Shown: positions 25,105 through 33,329 of the stretch, in pieces
Numbering within the stretch: position 1 is the first letter of the stretch
How the letters are laid out: the number at the start of each line of letters is the position of its first letter
Assembly: GCA_905203045.1 (NCBI GenBank)
Contig: CAJKUH010000010.1
Span: 1 to 64,000 of the forward strand
From: an uncultured Eggerthella sp.
GTDB taxonomy: Bacteria; Actinomycetota; Coriobacteriia; Coriobacteriales; Eggerthellaceae
Direction of reading: 5' to 3'
DNA length: 64,000 bases
Made by a program: the position numbers and the translations under genes
Notes under the pieces: model-generated
Told to the model about the DNA's origin: nothing
The model's database searches: none
Seen by the model: only the letters and a program-made list of their open reading frames with translations

Positions 25105-25878
25105 CTACTTTGCATCGTGGGCAGCTTCAATGAGCTGACGGAACGAATCAGCCTTAAGCGAAGCACCGCCGATCAAACCGCCGTCAATATCAGGCTGGGC
25201 AAGCAGATCGACCACATTGCCGACGTTCATAGAGCCGCCGTACAAAACGCGTGTCGCATCGGCAACTTCCTGACCGAACTCGGAGGCCAGCGTGGCACGA
25301 ATAGCGCTGCATACCTCTTCTGCCTGTTCAGGCGTAGCGGTACGACCCGTGCCGATAGCCCAAATGGGCTCGTAGGCAACAACGACGTTCTTCATATCCA
25401 AGGCGTCGAGGCCGGCGAGGCCCGCACGTACCTGTGCCGTGATGAACTCAACGTAGTCGCCCGAATCACGCATAGCCAGCGATTCGCCCACGCACACGAT
25501 GGGGGCAATACCCGCGGCAACAAGCGCCTTGACCTTGAGGTTGACCGTCGTGTCGGTTTCGTTGAACATCTCGCGACGCTCGGAGTGGCCAACGATGCAG
25601 TACTCGCAGCCGGCGTCCTTAATCATGGGGATGGAAATCTCGCCAGTAAAGGCGCCCGATTCCTCCCAGTGCACGTTCTGCGCACCCAGGGAAATCTTCG
25701 TTTTGTCGAAGTCGAGCACCGTGTAAGCCGACTTGATGTCGATTGCGGGCGGGCAGATAACGATATCGACGTCATCCCATTTGCGGTTGTACTGGTTAGC
25801 AAGCTGCTGGGTAAGCACAACGGTTTCCGGGATGGTTTTGTTCATCTTCCAGTTACCTGCCATAAGATAGGTGCGCAT
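25105..25878 (-). CDS. tpiA: Triosephosphate isomerase
   Basis: A 257-residue TIM-barrel enzyme that interconverts dihydroxyacetone phosphate and glyceraldehyde 3-phosphate. The start MAGNWKMNKT carries the catalytic lysine. VGHSERRE holds the electrophilic histidine, AYEPIWAIGTG the catalytic glutamate and flexible loop 6, and LYGGSMN and GLIGGASL the phosphate-binding loops. All key residues are present. ATG follows AAGGAGG, 11 bases after the pgk stop, so the two are translated from one message. Confidence 0.97.
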   Translation of the reverse strand: MRTYLMAGNWKMNKTIPETVVLTQQLANQYNRKWDDVDIVICPPAIDIKSAYTVLDFDKTKISLGAQNVHWEESGAFTGEISIPMIKDAGCEYCIVGHSERREMFNETDTTVNLKVKALVAAGIAPIVCVGESLAMRDSGDYVEFITAQVRAGLAGLDALDMKNVVVAYEPIWAIGTGRTATPEQAEEVCSAIRATLASEFGQEVADATRVLYGGSMNVGNVVDLLAQPDIDGGLIGGASLKADSFRQLIEAAHDAK

Positions 25879-25889
25879 GAAGAGCCTCC

Positions 25890-27074
25890 TTATTTAAGTG
25901 CCTCAACGCCGGGAAGGGCTTCGCCCTGAACCAGTTCCATCGAAGCACCGCCGCCCGTCGAGATAAAGGTCATCTGGTCGGCAAGATCGAATTTGTTCAC
26001 AGCGGCAACGCTGTCGCCACCACCAATGATAGTACCAGCTTCCTTGTTTGCAGCCACGGCAAGGGCAACTCCCTTGGTTCCTGCTTCAAAAGAAGACATT
26101 TCGAACACACCCATGGGGCCGTTCCAGAACACCGTCTTGGCTTTTGCGATTGCCTCTGCGTATGCCTTGGTGGTGTCAGGACCGATATCAAGACCCATCA
26201 TGTCGGACGGAATGGCATCTACGCCGCAGGTGACCGTCTTGGCATCGTTGGCGAAGGCATCGGCGCATACCACGTCGGTGGGAAGAAGGATGCTCACGCC
26301 CTTGGCCTTTGCCTTTTCCAGCATCTGACCGGCGCGCTCTACCCAATCCTGTTCCATGAGCGAGGTGCCTACGGTATAGCCCTGGGCAACCAGGAAGGTG
26401 AAGCACATGCCACCGCCGATGATGAGCGTGTCGCACTTGTCGATGAGAGCGTCGATGACAGCCACCTTGTCGGAAACCTTCGAGCCGCCCAGGATGGCAA
26501 CGAAAGGATGGTTGGGCTTGTCGAGCATCGACGTCAGGGTGGTAACTTCCTTGGTCATAAGAGCGCCCGCATAGACAGGAAGGTACCTTGCCACGCCAGC
26601 CGTGGAGGCATGCGCGCGATGTGCTGCGCCGAAGGCGTCGTTCACGTAGATGTCGCCCAAGCTTGCCAGTTCCTTGGCGAACTCAGGGTCGTTCTTCTTC
26701 TCGCGCTTGTCGAAGCGGAGGTTCTCAAGCAGGCACACATCGCCATCGTTCAGCGCGGCAACCGTGGCCTTGGCAGACTCGCCGATAGTGTCGGTGGCGA
26801 AGGCAACCGGCTTGCCCAGCACCTTGGAAAGATGTTCGGCAACGGGCTTCAAAGAGAACTCGGCCTGATAGCCCGTGCCCTCGGGGCGGCCCAAGTGGCT
26901 GCACAGCACAACCTTGGCACCGCGCTGGATGAGGTTTTCGATAGTGGGCAGAGCAGCCTTGATGCGGGTATCGTCGGTTACCGTGGTGCCATCCAGGGGC
27001 ACGTTGAAATCAACACGGCACAGAACGCGCTTGCCGGCAACGTCTGCATCGGTGTAGGTTTTTACCTTGCTCAT
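25890..27074 (-). CDS. pgk: Phosphoglycerate kinase
   Basis: A 394-residue monomeric kinase making ATP from 1,3-bisphosphoglycerate. It shows CRVDFNVPLDG near the start, SHLGRPEGTG, ENLRFDKREKKNDP, VNDAFGAAHRAHAS, the hinge region with GGSKVSDK, and the C-terminal nucleotide loop TIIGGGDSVAAV followed by STGGGASMELVQG. Length and motif order are standard. The gap gene upstream is separated by a hairpin with a U-run that may lower pgk-tpiA-secG expression relative to gap. Confidence 0.97.
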   Translation of the reverse strand: MSKVKTYTDADVAGKRVLCRVDFNVPLDGTTVTDDTRIKAALPTIENLIQRGAKVVLCSHLGRPEGTGYQAEFSLKPVAEHLSKVLGKPVAFATDTIGESAKATVAALNDGDVCLLENLRFDKREKKNDPEFAKELASLGDIYVNDAFGAAHRAHASTAGVARYLPVYAGALMTKEVTTLTSMLDKPNHPFVAILGGSKVSDKVAVIDALIDKCDTLIIGGGMCFTFLVAQGYTVGTSLMEQDWVERAGQMLEKAKAKGVSILLPTDVVCADAFANDAKTVTCGVDAIPSDMMGLDIGPDTTKAYAEAIAKAKTVFWNGPMGVFEMSSFEAGTKGVALAVAANKEAGTIIGGGDSVAAVNKFDLADQMTFISTGGGASMELVQGEALPGVEALK

Positions 27075-27098
27075 AGTCAGCCTTTCGATTCACACTAA

Positions 27099-27130
27099 AA
27101 AGAGAGCCTTCCTTTCAGAAAGCTCTCTTT
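27099..27130 (-). terminator. Intercistronic terminator/attenuator between gap and pgk
   Basis: AAAGAGAGC (27099-27107) pairs with GCTCTCTTT (27122-27130); on the minus strand the stem is followed by TTTTT. It lies in the 82-base gap and probably gives partial termination or mRNA processing. Confidence 0.65.
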
Positions 27131-27156
27131 CGTTTTCACTACGCAAATGCAGAAGC

Positions 27157-28164
27157 TTATGCCTGCATCATGATCTTTGCCAGGTCTTTAACGCGGTTGG
27201 AGTAACCCCACTCGTTGTCGTACCAGGAAACGCACTTGACCAGGTTGCCCTTGCCGCCCAGAACCATGGTGAGCTTGGAGTCGAACAGGGAGGAATGATC
27301 GTCGCCGACGATGTCGGAAGAAACGATCGGGTCTTCGATGTAGGCAAGGATGCCCTTCAAGGGGCCTTCGGCAGCAGCCTTCATGGCAGTGTTTACCTCT
27401 TCAATGGTTACCTCGCGCTCGAGTTCAACCGTAAGGTCAACCATAGAGCCATCGGGAGTGGGAACGCGGGTTGCGAAGCCGTCGAGCTTGCCCTTGAGCT
27501 CAGGAAGAACCAGGGAAACCGCACGAGCTGCACCGGTGGTGGTGGGGATCATGGAAAGGTTTGCCGCACGGGCACGACGAAGATCCTTATGAGCCTGGTC
27601 GAGGATCTTCTGGTCGTTCGTGTAAGAGTGGATGGTGTTCATGAAGCCACGCTTGATGCCGAAGGTGTCCATAAGAACCTTGGCGAACGGAGCAAGGCAG
27701 TTCGTGGTGCACGAAGCGTTCGAAACGATGTTGTGCTTTTCGGGGTCGTACTTGTCGTCGTTGACGCCCACAACGATGGTGATGTCCTCGTTCTTGGCGG
27801 GTGCCGTGATGAGAACCTTCTTTGCGCCCGCTTCGATGTGCTTGCGAGCCTGGTTTGCGTCGGTGAAGAAACCGGTGGACTCAACAACCAGCTCTACGCC
27901 CATTTCCCCCCAAGGAATGTTGAGCGGGTCGCGGTCGCCGAACACGCGAACCGAATGACCGTCAACGATGATGTTGTCCCCATCGACCTTTACCTCATCG
28001 TACACGCGACCGTGAATGGAGTCGTACTTGAGCAAATGAGCATTTGCCTCGGTGCTGCCGGGATCGTTGATAGCAACGATATCGAAGGCAGGATCCTTCT
28101 CCATCGCGCGGAAAACAAGTCGGCCGATACGACCGAAGCCGTTGATACCAACCTTGGTTGCCAT
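27157..28164 (-). CDS. gap: Glyceraldehyde-3-phosphate dehydrogenase (type I)
   Basis: A 335-residue enzyme with the NAD-binding start KVGINGFGRIGR, the catalytic NASCTTNCLAP block (cysteine about residue 153) and its partner histidine in the TIHSYTNDQ stretch, plus WYDNEWGYSNRV near the C-terminus. It converts glyceraldehyde 3-phosphate to 1,3-bisphosphoglycerate. The residue after the second beta strand is a proline-free aspartate/serine-type stretch (NDPGST), in keeping with NAD use. ATG follows AAAGGGGAG. First gene of the glycolytic run; whiA lies 160 bases upstream. Confidence 0.97.
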   Translation of the reverse strand: MATKVGINGFGRIGRLVFRAMEKDPAFDIVAINDPGSTEANAHLLKYDSIHGRVYDEVKVDGDNIIVDGHSVRVFGDRDPLNIPWGEMGVELVVESTGFFTDANQARKHIEAGAKKVLITAPAKNEDITIVVGVNDDKYDPEKHNIVSNASCTTNCLAPFAKVLMDTFGIKRGFMNTIHSYTNDQKILDQAHKDLRRARAANLSMIPTTTGAARAVSLVLPELKGKLDGFATRVPTPDGSMVDLTVELEREVTIEEVNTAMKAAAEGPLKGILAYIEDPIVSSDIVGDDHSSLFDSKLTMVLGGKGNLVKCVSWYDNEWGYSNRVKDLAKIMMQA

Positions 28165-28242
28165 GAGGCTCCCCTTTCATGCCTGAATTAAAACAACGCA
28201 CCATGTTCAGAACACGTGCTGTTTTATTGTACCTGAAAAGCC

Positions 28243-28266
28243 AATCCCCGCACTTTAGCGGGGATT
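28243..28266 (-). terminator. Hairpin downstream of whiA
   Basis: AATCCCCGC (28243-28251) / GCGGGGATT (28258-28266) with a modest GGCTTTTC tail on the minus strand; probable terminator separating the whiA block from gap. Confidence 0.65.
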
Positions 28267-28325
28267 ACTGGCTGCAAGTGAGGGGTTTGCGGCAGCGAAC
28301 GGCGCAACATGCGCGGTATGCGGCA

Positions 28326-29258
28326 CTAGGACTTGGCGATATCGCTTGCCATCTGCTCGATGCGGCGCACACGATGGTAGATCGCCGACTTGGAGAGCGG
28401 CGGGGTTGCCCGCTCCCCCAGTTCCTTAAGCGTTGCCTCGGGATACGTGACGCGCAGGCGAATGTAATCTTGCAGGGCATGGGGCAGCGTCTTGATGTCC
28501 TGATGCTCAAGCACGGTGCGAATCGCCTGGATCTGCTCCACGGAAGCCTCGGCGGTTTTGGCCTGGTTGGCGATTTCGGCGTTGACGCGTCGGTTCACGT
28601 CGTTGCGCACGCTTTTCAGCACACGCTCGTTTTCCATCTTAAGCGCGCTTTGGTGGGCACCCACATAAGCGAGGAACGCAGAAATGGCAGAACCGCTTTT
28701 CAGGTACACCGTATGCGAGTTCCTGCGCTCGACCACCTTCGCATGGATGTCCTTGGCCTCCATCAGGTCCACGATGTCATTCGCCATGGTCTGCGATTCA
28801 ACCGTAAGCTCGAAATGGAAATCGCCGCGGGGATTGGAAATGAACCCGCTTCCCAGAAACACCCCACGCAGGTACGCCGACGCACAGCATTCCTTCTTCA
28901 CCAGCTCGTGGTCGATTCCGCGCTTCAGGCCTCCTTCGCCCACGATGCCGAGCTCCGACAGCGCTTCGTTGAGCCCCGGCTGCGCAGGAACGTCGATAAG
29001 CCAGTTCGGCGTTTTGTGAAGCACGCTGCGGCGCATGGTGAGGTCGGTTTTCAGCGCATAGCGGTTATGCAGCGTGCTGATGATGAAACGAGCCACCTGC
29101 GGCACATCGGTAGAGATTTCCAAGCGAAAGCGCCCCGGCCCGCTTAAGAATATGCTGCCCTCGATGCGGATAAGCGCTGCGAGCGTGGCAGCGTCGCAAT
29201 GGGAGCATACCGGCTCTACATGCGAGAGCTCTTCTTTTACCTCTGCCGTGAATGACAT
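28326..29258 (-). CDS. whiA: DNA-binding regulator WhiA
   Basis: A 310-residue protein with an N-terminal homing-endonuclease-like (LAGLIDADG) fold: CDAATLAALIRIEGSI near residue 22 and AYLRGVFLGSGFISNP near residue 128. The C-terminal helix-turn-helix has LKELGERATPPLSKSAIYHRVRRIE. WhiA controls sporulation in Streptomyces and cell division and chromosome segregation in non-sporing Gram-positives. It overlaps the end of yvcK by 22 bases, so these genes are translationally coupled. Length and context match the conserved rapZ-yvcK-whiA trio. Confidence 0.95.
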   Translation of the reverse strand: MSFTAEVKEELSHVEPVCSHCDAATLAALIRIEGSIFLSGPGRFRLEISTDVPQVARFIISTLHNRYALKTDLTMRRSVLHKTPNWLIDVPAQPGLNEALSELGIVGEGGLKRGIDHELVKKECCASAYLRGVFLGSGFISNPRGDFHFELTVESQTMANDIVDLMEAKDIHAKVVERRNSHTVYLKSGSAISAFLAYVGAHQSALKMENERVLKSVRNDVNRRVNAEIANQAKTAEASVEQIQAIRTVLEHQDIKTLPHALQDYIRLRVTYPEATLKELGERATPPLSKSAIYHRVRRIEQMASDIAKS

Positions 29259-30400
29259 AGCTTAAGCACCCCCATAAACGCATCGGCCAGTGCCTGCGGA
29301 TCGTGCCAGGTGGGACGCTTGGGGTCGGCCATGTTGCGAAGCAGCACCACAGGCCCCTGGGCCTGGATAGCGTCGATGTCTTCCTGCGTCACCTTCACCG
29401 GACGGATGCGCGCCTCGAGCGACGTGCCCTCGCGCCGTTCAACCATCCTGCTCTTGCGCGCGCCCAACCCGGCAACGGCTTGGAACGCCTCGGTGGCGAA
29501 GTGATGATGCTCGGGGCGCTGCACCGAATGGATGAGCACGTAGTCCAAGCAGCCTGCCATGCCATGGCGAAGCAGGGCCTCTACATGCTCGCGGGCAGAA
29601 AGCCCCCAGGTTTCGCCCTGCTGGTCGGCCAAGCTGCACACGAACACCGTACGCGCCTTCGACTGGCGGATAGCGTCCACGATGCCCGGCACCAAAAGGT
29701 TCGGAATGATGGAGGTGAACAGGGACCCTGGCCCCAACACCACCAAATCGGCTTGGCGGATGGCGCGCAGCGCTTCCATATAGGGCAGGCAGCGCTCAGG
29801 CGATTCAAGCCACACCCGCTCCAATGCCGTGGACGATTTGCCCGCAAGCGACTGACCGCGCAGAATGCGCCCATCGCGCGTTTCAGCGCACAGGGTGACG
29901 TTGTTCAACGTGGATGGATACACATGCCCGCGGGCACCCAGCAGCTGCCCACAGATCTTGATGGCTTCAGGAAACGAGCCCGTTGCGTTTTCCAGCGCCG
30001 AGAGCATCAGATTGCCCAACGTATGGTTGCGCGCGAAATCGAAACGGTACTTGAACGCCTTGGTAAGCGGGTCGTCGGGGTTGGCGGCAAAGGCCGCCAG
30101 GCACTTGCGGATATCCCCCGGCGGGGTCACATGCGCCTCTTCACGCAGAATGCCGGTCGAACCGCCGTCGTCTGCCATGGCAACGACCGCCGATGTGCTC
30201 ACGCCCATGGCCAAAAGCGTCCGGATGGACATAGGCGCACCGGTGCCGCCGCCGATCACCACCGCCTTGAGCTTCGTCGGATCGACCGGGCTCTTCAGCG
30301 GGTTAGGAAGATGAAGCGCCCCAATGGCCTGAAACGCCTGCGTGGAGGAAGCGTCGAGCCGGAAGCCATGCCCCGCCAAACGGGAGCCTCCCTGACTCAT
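29237..30400 (-). CDS. YvcK/CofD-like gluconeogenesis factor
   Basis: A 387-residue protein with the CofD-like Rossmann fold. VVIGGGTGAPMSIRTL begins near residue 47, followed by MADDGGSTGILR, PPGDIRKCLAAFA, NHTLGNLMLSALE and VLGPGSLFTSIIPNLLVPG, all typical of YvcK. The family binds UDP-sugars and is needed for growth on gluconeogenic carbon and for normal cell-wall synthesis; it lacks the residues used by true CofD for F420 synthesis. It sits between rapZ and whiA with four-base and 22-base overlaps. A longer N-terminus (about 45 residues) than Bacillus YvcK is notable. Confidence 0.92.
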   Translation of the reverse strand: MSQGGSRLAGHGFRLDASSTQAFQAIGALHLPNPLKSPVDPTKLKAVVIGGGTGAPMSIRTLLAMGVSTSAVVAMADDGGSTGILREEAHVTPPGDIRKCLAAFAANPDDPLTKAFKYRFDFARNHTLGNLMLSALENATGSFPEAIKICGQLLGARGHVYPSTLNNVTLCAETRDGRILRGQSLAGKSSTALERVWLESPERCLPYMEALRAIRQADLVVLGPGSLFTSIIPNLLVPGIVDAIRQSKARTVFVCSLADQQGETWGLSAREHVEALLRHGMAGCLDYVLIHSVQRPEHHHFATEAFQAVAGLGARKSRMVERREGTSLEARIRPVKVTQEDIDAIQAQGPVVLLRNMADPKRPTWHDPQALADAFMGVLKLCHSRQR

Positions 30401-31353
30401 TTCTCCACCTCTTTATTCGTGTCGGCCAGCGCGATGTCGCGATGGTAGACGTTTACGTTGTAGTCCTGCGCGGCAAGAAGCTCGGCGGTCTTGTTGGCAA
30501 GAACGACGCTTCTGTGCTGACCGCCCGTGCACCCGACGCCAATGGCCAGCTGCTGCTTGCCTTCGGCGACGTAACCGGGCATCACGCAGTTCAACAGGTT
30601 TTCCCATGCTGCGAGGAACTTATGCGTTTCCTCGCTGTTCAGCACATAGTCGGCCACCTGGGAATCGAGGCCGGTGAGGTTGCGCAACTCGGGGATGTAG
30701 AAGGGGTTGGGCAAAAAGCGCACGTCAATGACGATATCGGCATCGGTGGGAGCGCCATGTTTGAAGCCAAACGAGTACACGGTAACGTTCATGCCCTCCT
30801 TCGCCGTTTCCTTCGAATACAGGCGACGCAGCTCTTCGCGTAGCTTGCGCGGGCTCATGTTCGACGTGTCGATGTAAGAATCGGCCAACGCGCGCAGCTC
30901 CTGCGTCAGGCCGCGTTCGTAGGAAATGGCCTGACCGATGGAGCGCTTGTTGTTGATGCAGAGCGGGTGACGGCGCCGCGACGCCTTGTAGCGCGCAATC
31001 AGAACGCTGTCGGCAGCATCAAGGAAGATGACGCGAAACGTCACACCCGCCGCCTCCATGTTGGCAAGCTCGCCCACCAGCTGCTTGAAGTACTCGCGGT
31101 TACGGGCATCGCAAACGATGGCGAGTTTCCTGCCGATCTCGTTCTGACCGGGAAGGCTGGCCAGGCTGATCATGTTCATGATCAGCGAAGGGGGCAGGTT
31201 GTCGATGCAGAAGTAGCCCAAGTCCTCGAATGTGTGCATTGCCTCGGTGCGGCCTGCACCGCTCATGCCCGTGATGATCACCACATCGGGAACGGCATGC
31301 GTTGCCTGCTCCTGTTCCTGTAGTGCATCTTGGTTGGTTTCAGGTTGAGCCAT
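30397..31353 (-). CDS. rapZ: RapZ/YvcJ nucleotide-binding protein
   Basis: A 318-residue P-loop protein. The Walker A region reads GMSGAGRTEA near residue 29, with arginine in place of the usual lysine, as I recall for other actinobacterial members. DLGYFCIDNLPPSLI follows, and the C-terminal domain has YSFGFKHGAPTDADIVIDVRFLPNP and GCTGGQHRSVVLA, the nucleotide/RNA-binding hallmark. In enterobacteria RapZ guides decay of the GlmZ RNA; in Gram-positives its role is less clear but it pairs genetically with YvcK. A roughly 20-residue Gln/Glu-rich leader precedes the core. It overlaps yvcK by four bases. Confidence 0.93.
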   Translation of the reverse strand: MAQPETNQDALQEQEQATHAVPDVVIITGMSGAGRTEAMHTFEDLGYFCIDNLPPSLIMNMISLASLPGQNEIGRKLAIVCDARNREYFKQLVGELANMEAAGVTFRVIFLDAADSVLIARYKASRRRHPLCINNKRSIGQAISYERGLTQELRALADSYIDTSNMSPRKLREELRRLYSKETAKEGMNVTVYSFGFKHGAPTDADIVIDVRFLPNPFYIPELRNLTGLDSQVADYVLNSEETHKFLAAWENLLNCVMPGYVAEGKQQLAIGVGCTGGQHRSVVLANKTAELLAAQDYNVNVYHRDIALADTNKEVEK

Positions 31354-31385
31354 TGCGGCCTCCTTGGGTAAACGCAGGTAGAACG

Positions 31386-33320
31386 TTATTCCGGTTGCTC
31401 CTGCGGGTGCGTTTCCTTCTTGGTGTTGTACTGTTCCAATACAGCATACACGTCCTCGGCAACTTGGTCGGGGACGGTGTGGGTTTGCTTGATCTCATCA
31501 AGCGAAGCCTTGCGCAGCGCGCCGAACGAGCCGAACGCCTTCAGCAGCGCCTTCTTGCGCTTCGGACCCATGCCGATAACCTCGTCCAAGATGCTGGTGG
31601 TCATGCCCTTCCCGCGCAACTCGCGGTGGAAGGTGATGGCAAAGCGATGCGCCTCGTCGCGTACCTGCTTTACCAGGTACAAGCTGGGGCTGCCGCCCGG
31701 CAGCACCACCGGACCCGAATCCTGCCAGGGAACGAACAATTCTTCATCGCGCTTGGCAAGGCCGCATATCGGGATATCGCCCGCACCCAGCTCGTTCAAC
31801 TGCTTGATTGCCGCAGTGAGCTGGGGCTTGCCGCCGTCCAAGATGATCAGGTCGGGACGCTTGCCGAAGCGCTCGTCTTCCAGGCGTTCCTTGCAGTAGC
31901 GACGCGCCATCACCTCGCTCATCATGGCGAAGTCATTCGCCTCGTCCGATTCCATGCGGATCTTGAACCTGCGGTACTGGCTTTTGTCGGGACGCCCGTT
32001 GGCGAACACCACCATCGAGGCAACCGAGTATCGGCCGTGAATGGTGGAGATATCGAAGCACTCGATGCGCATGGGCGGCGCTTCGAGTGCCAACGCGCTT
32101 TCCAGCTGCAGAAGCGCATCGTTGATACGGTCGTCGTCGTAGCTGCTGCGCGCCTTGTAGCGCATCAGCACATGGCGCGCGTTGCGGGAAGCCATTTCCA
32201 TCAAGGCAGCCTTCTCACCGCGCTGCGGAACAGTGAAGAACACCTTGGCACCGTGCACACTGGCAAGCTTTTCGGTGAGCCATTCGCAGATCACCTCTTC
32301 GTCTTCCGGCACCTCTTCAACGATAAGCTCGTGCGGGATGGATTCCGTGGTTCCGTAGTAGCGCAGCACGAACATGCGCAGCAGTTCGGAAGCGGGAACG
32401 TCCTTGCCCTTGTTGAAGATGAACTCGTTGGCGTTCATGATGCGCCCCTCGCGCAGCATCAGAACGGCGATGCCCGCAATGGTTTCCTCACGGTACACCC
32501 CGATGACATCGGCATTCAGGCGGTGCGACGAAACGGCATGCTGGGTTTGCGCGAGCGATTCCACCGTGTCGATACGGCCCTTGATGCGCCCCGCGCGCTC
32601 GAAGTCGAGCTCCTGGGCAGCTTGGGTCATCTCCGCTTTGAGCTCATCGACGAATTCCTTGTGCGATCCGGCCAGGAAACGCTCCACCTTGCGAACCTGC
32701 TCTTGGTACTCTTCGGGCGTGATGGCGCCACAGCATGCCCCGGGGCCCAGACCCACATGCGAATCGAAGCACGGGCGGTCGTCGAGCTCGACCTCTTCAT
32801 AGGGTTGCTGCTCGAGCTTGCGGTTCAAACGACGCCACTCCGAGCACGACGAAGAGCAGATGGGCACGATCCTGCGCACGATGTCCACGAGGTTGCGGGC
32901 AGCGCGGCTGTCGGTGTACGGGCCGAAGTAGCGCGTGGTGGCCTTGTGGGCTTCGCGGGTGTACTTGATGGCCGGAAACACATCGCCCTTGGTAAGCGCG
33001 ATGAACGGATAGCTTTTGTCGTCCTTGAAGTCGGCGTTGAAGTACGGCGAGTACTGTTCGATAAGGTTGCGCTCGAGCACCAAGCTTTCGTGCTCGTTGG
33101 CCGTGACGACATACTCGAACGAGTCGATTTGCGAAACCAACAGGGGTATCTTGGCGCGATCGTCCTGGAAGTTCACGTATTGGCGCATGCGGGCGCGCAG
33201 CTGCTTTGCCTTGCCCACATAGATTACCGTGCCGCGCTTGTCTTTCCAAAGGTAGCAGCCCGGTTCCGTGGGAACGCTGGCCAATTGGTCTTTGATGCGC
33301 TGAAGCTTTTCCTGGTCCAC
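31386..33320 (-). CDS. uvrC: UvrABC excinuclease subunit C
   Basis: A 644-residue nuclease of the nucleotide-excision repair complex, cutting on both sides of the lesion. The N-terminal GIY-YIG domain has GCYLWKDKRGTVIYVGKAKQL (residues about 21-41). The central UVR motif lies near residue 210, and the RNase H-like 5' nuclease domain contains FDISTIHG and IILDGGKPQL. Tandem helix-hairpin-helix motifs near the end read IGMGPKRKKALLKAFGSFGAL. The start is GTG at 33318-33320, after TAGGGGATT, which includes the antiporter stop. Placement before rapZ is the usual actinobacterial order. Confidence 0.95.
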   Translation of the reverse strand: MDQEKLQRIKDQLASVPTEPGCYLWKDKRGTVIYVGKAKQLRARMRQYVNFQDDRAKIPLLVSQIDSFEYVVTANEHESLVLERNLIEQYSPYFNADFKDDKSYPFIALTKGDVFPAIKYTREAHKATTRYFGPYTDSRAARNLVDIVRRIVPICSSSCSEWRRLNRKLEQQPYEEVELDDRPCFDSHVGLGPGACCGAITPEEYQEQVRKVERFLAGSHKEFVDELKAEMTQAAQELDFERAGRIKGRIDTVESLAQTQHAVSSHRLNADVIGVYREETIAGIAVLMLREGRIMNANEFIFNKGKDVPASELLRMFVLRYYGTTESIPHELIVEEVPEDEEVICEWLTEKLASVHGAKVFFTVPQRGEKAALMEMASRNARHVLMRYKARSSYDDDRINDALLQLESALALEAPPMRIECFDISTIHGRYSVASMVVFANGRPDKSQYRRFKIRMESDEANDFAMMSEVMARRYCKERLEDERFGKRPDLIILDGGKPQLTAAIKQLNELGAGDIPICGLAKRDEELFVPWQDSGPVVLPGGSPSLYLVKQVRDEAHRFAITFHRELRGKGMTTSILDEVIGMGPKRKKALLKAFGSFGALRKASLDEIKQTHTVPDQVAEDVYAVLEQYNTKKETHPQEQPE

Positions 33321-33329
33321 GGCAATCCC

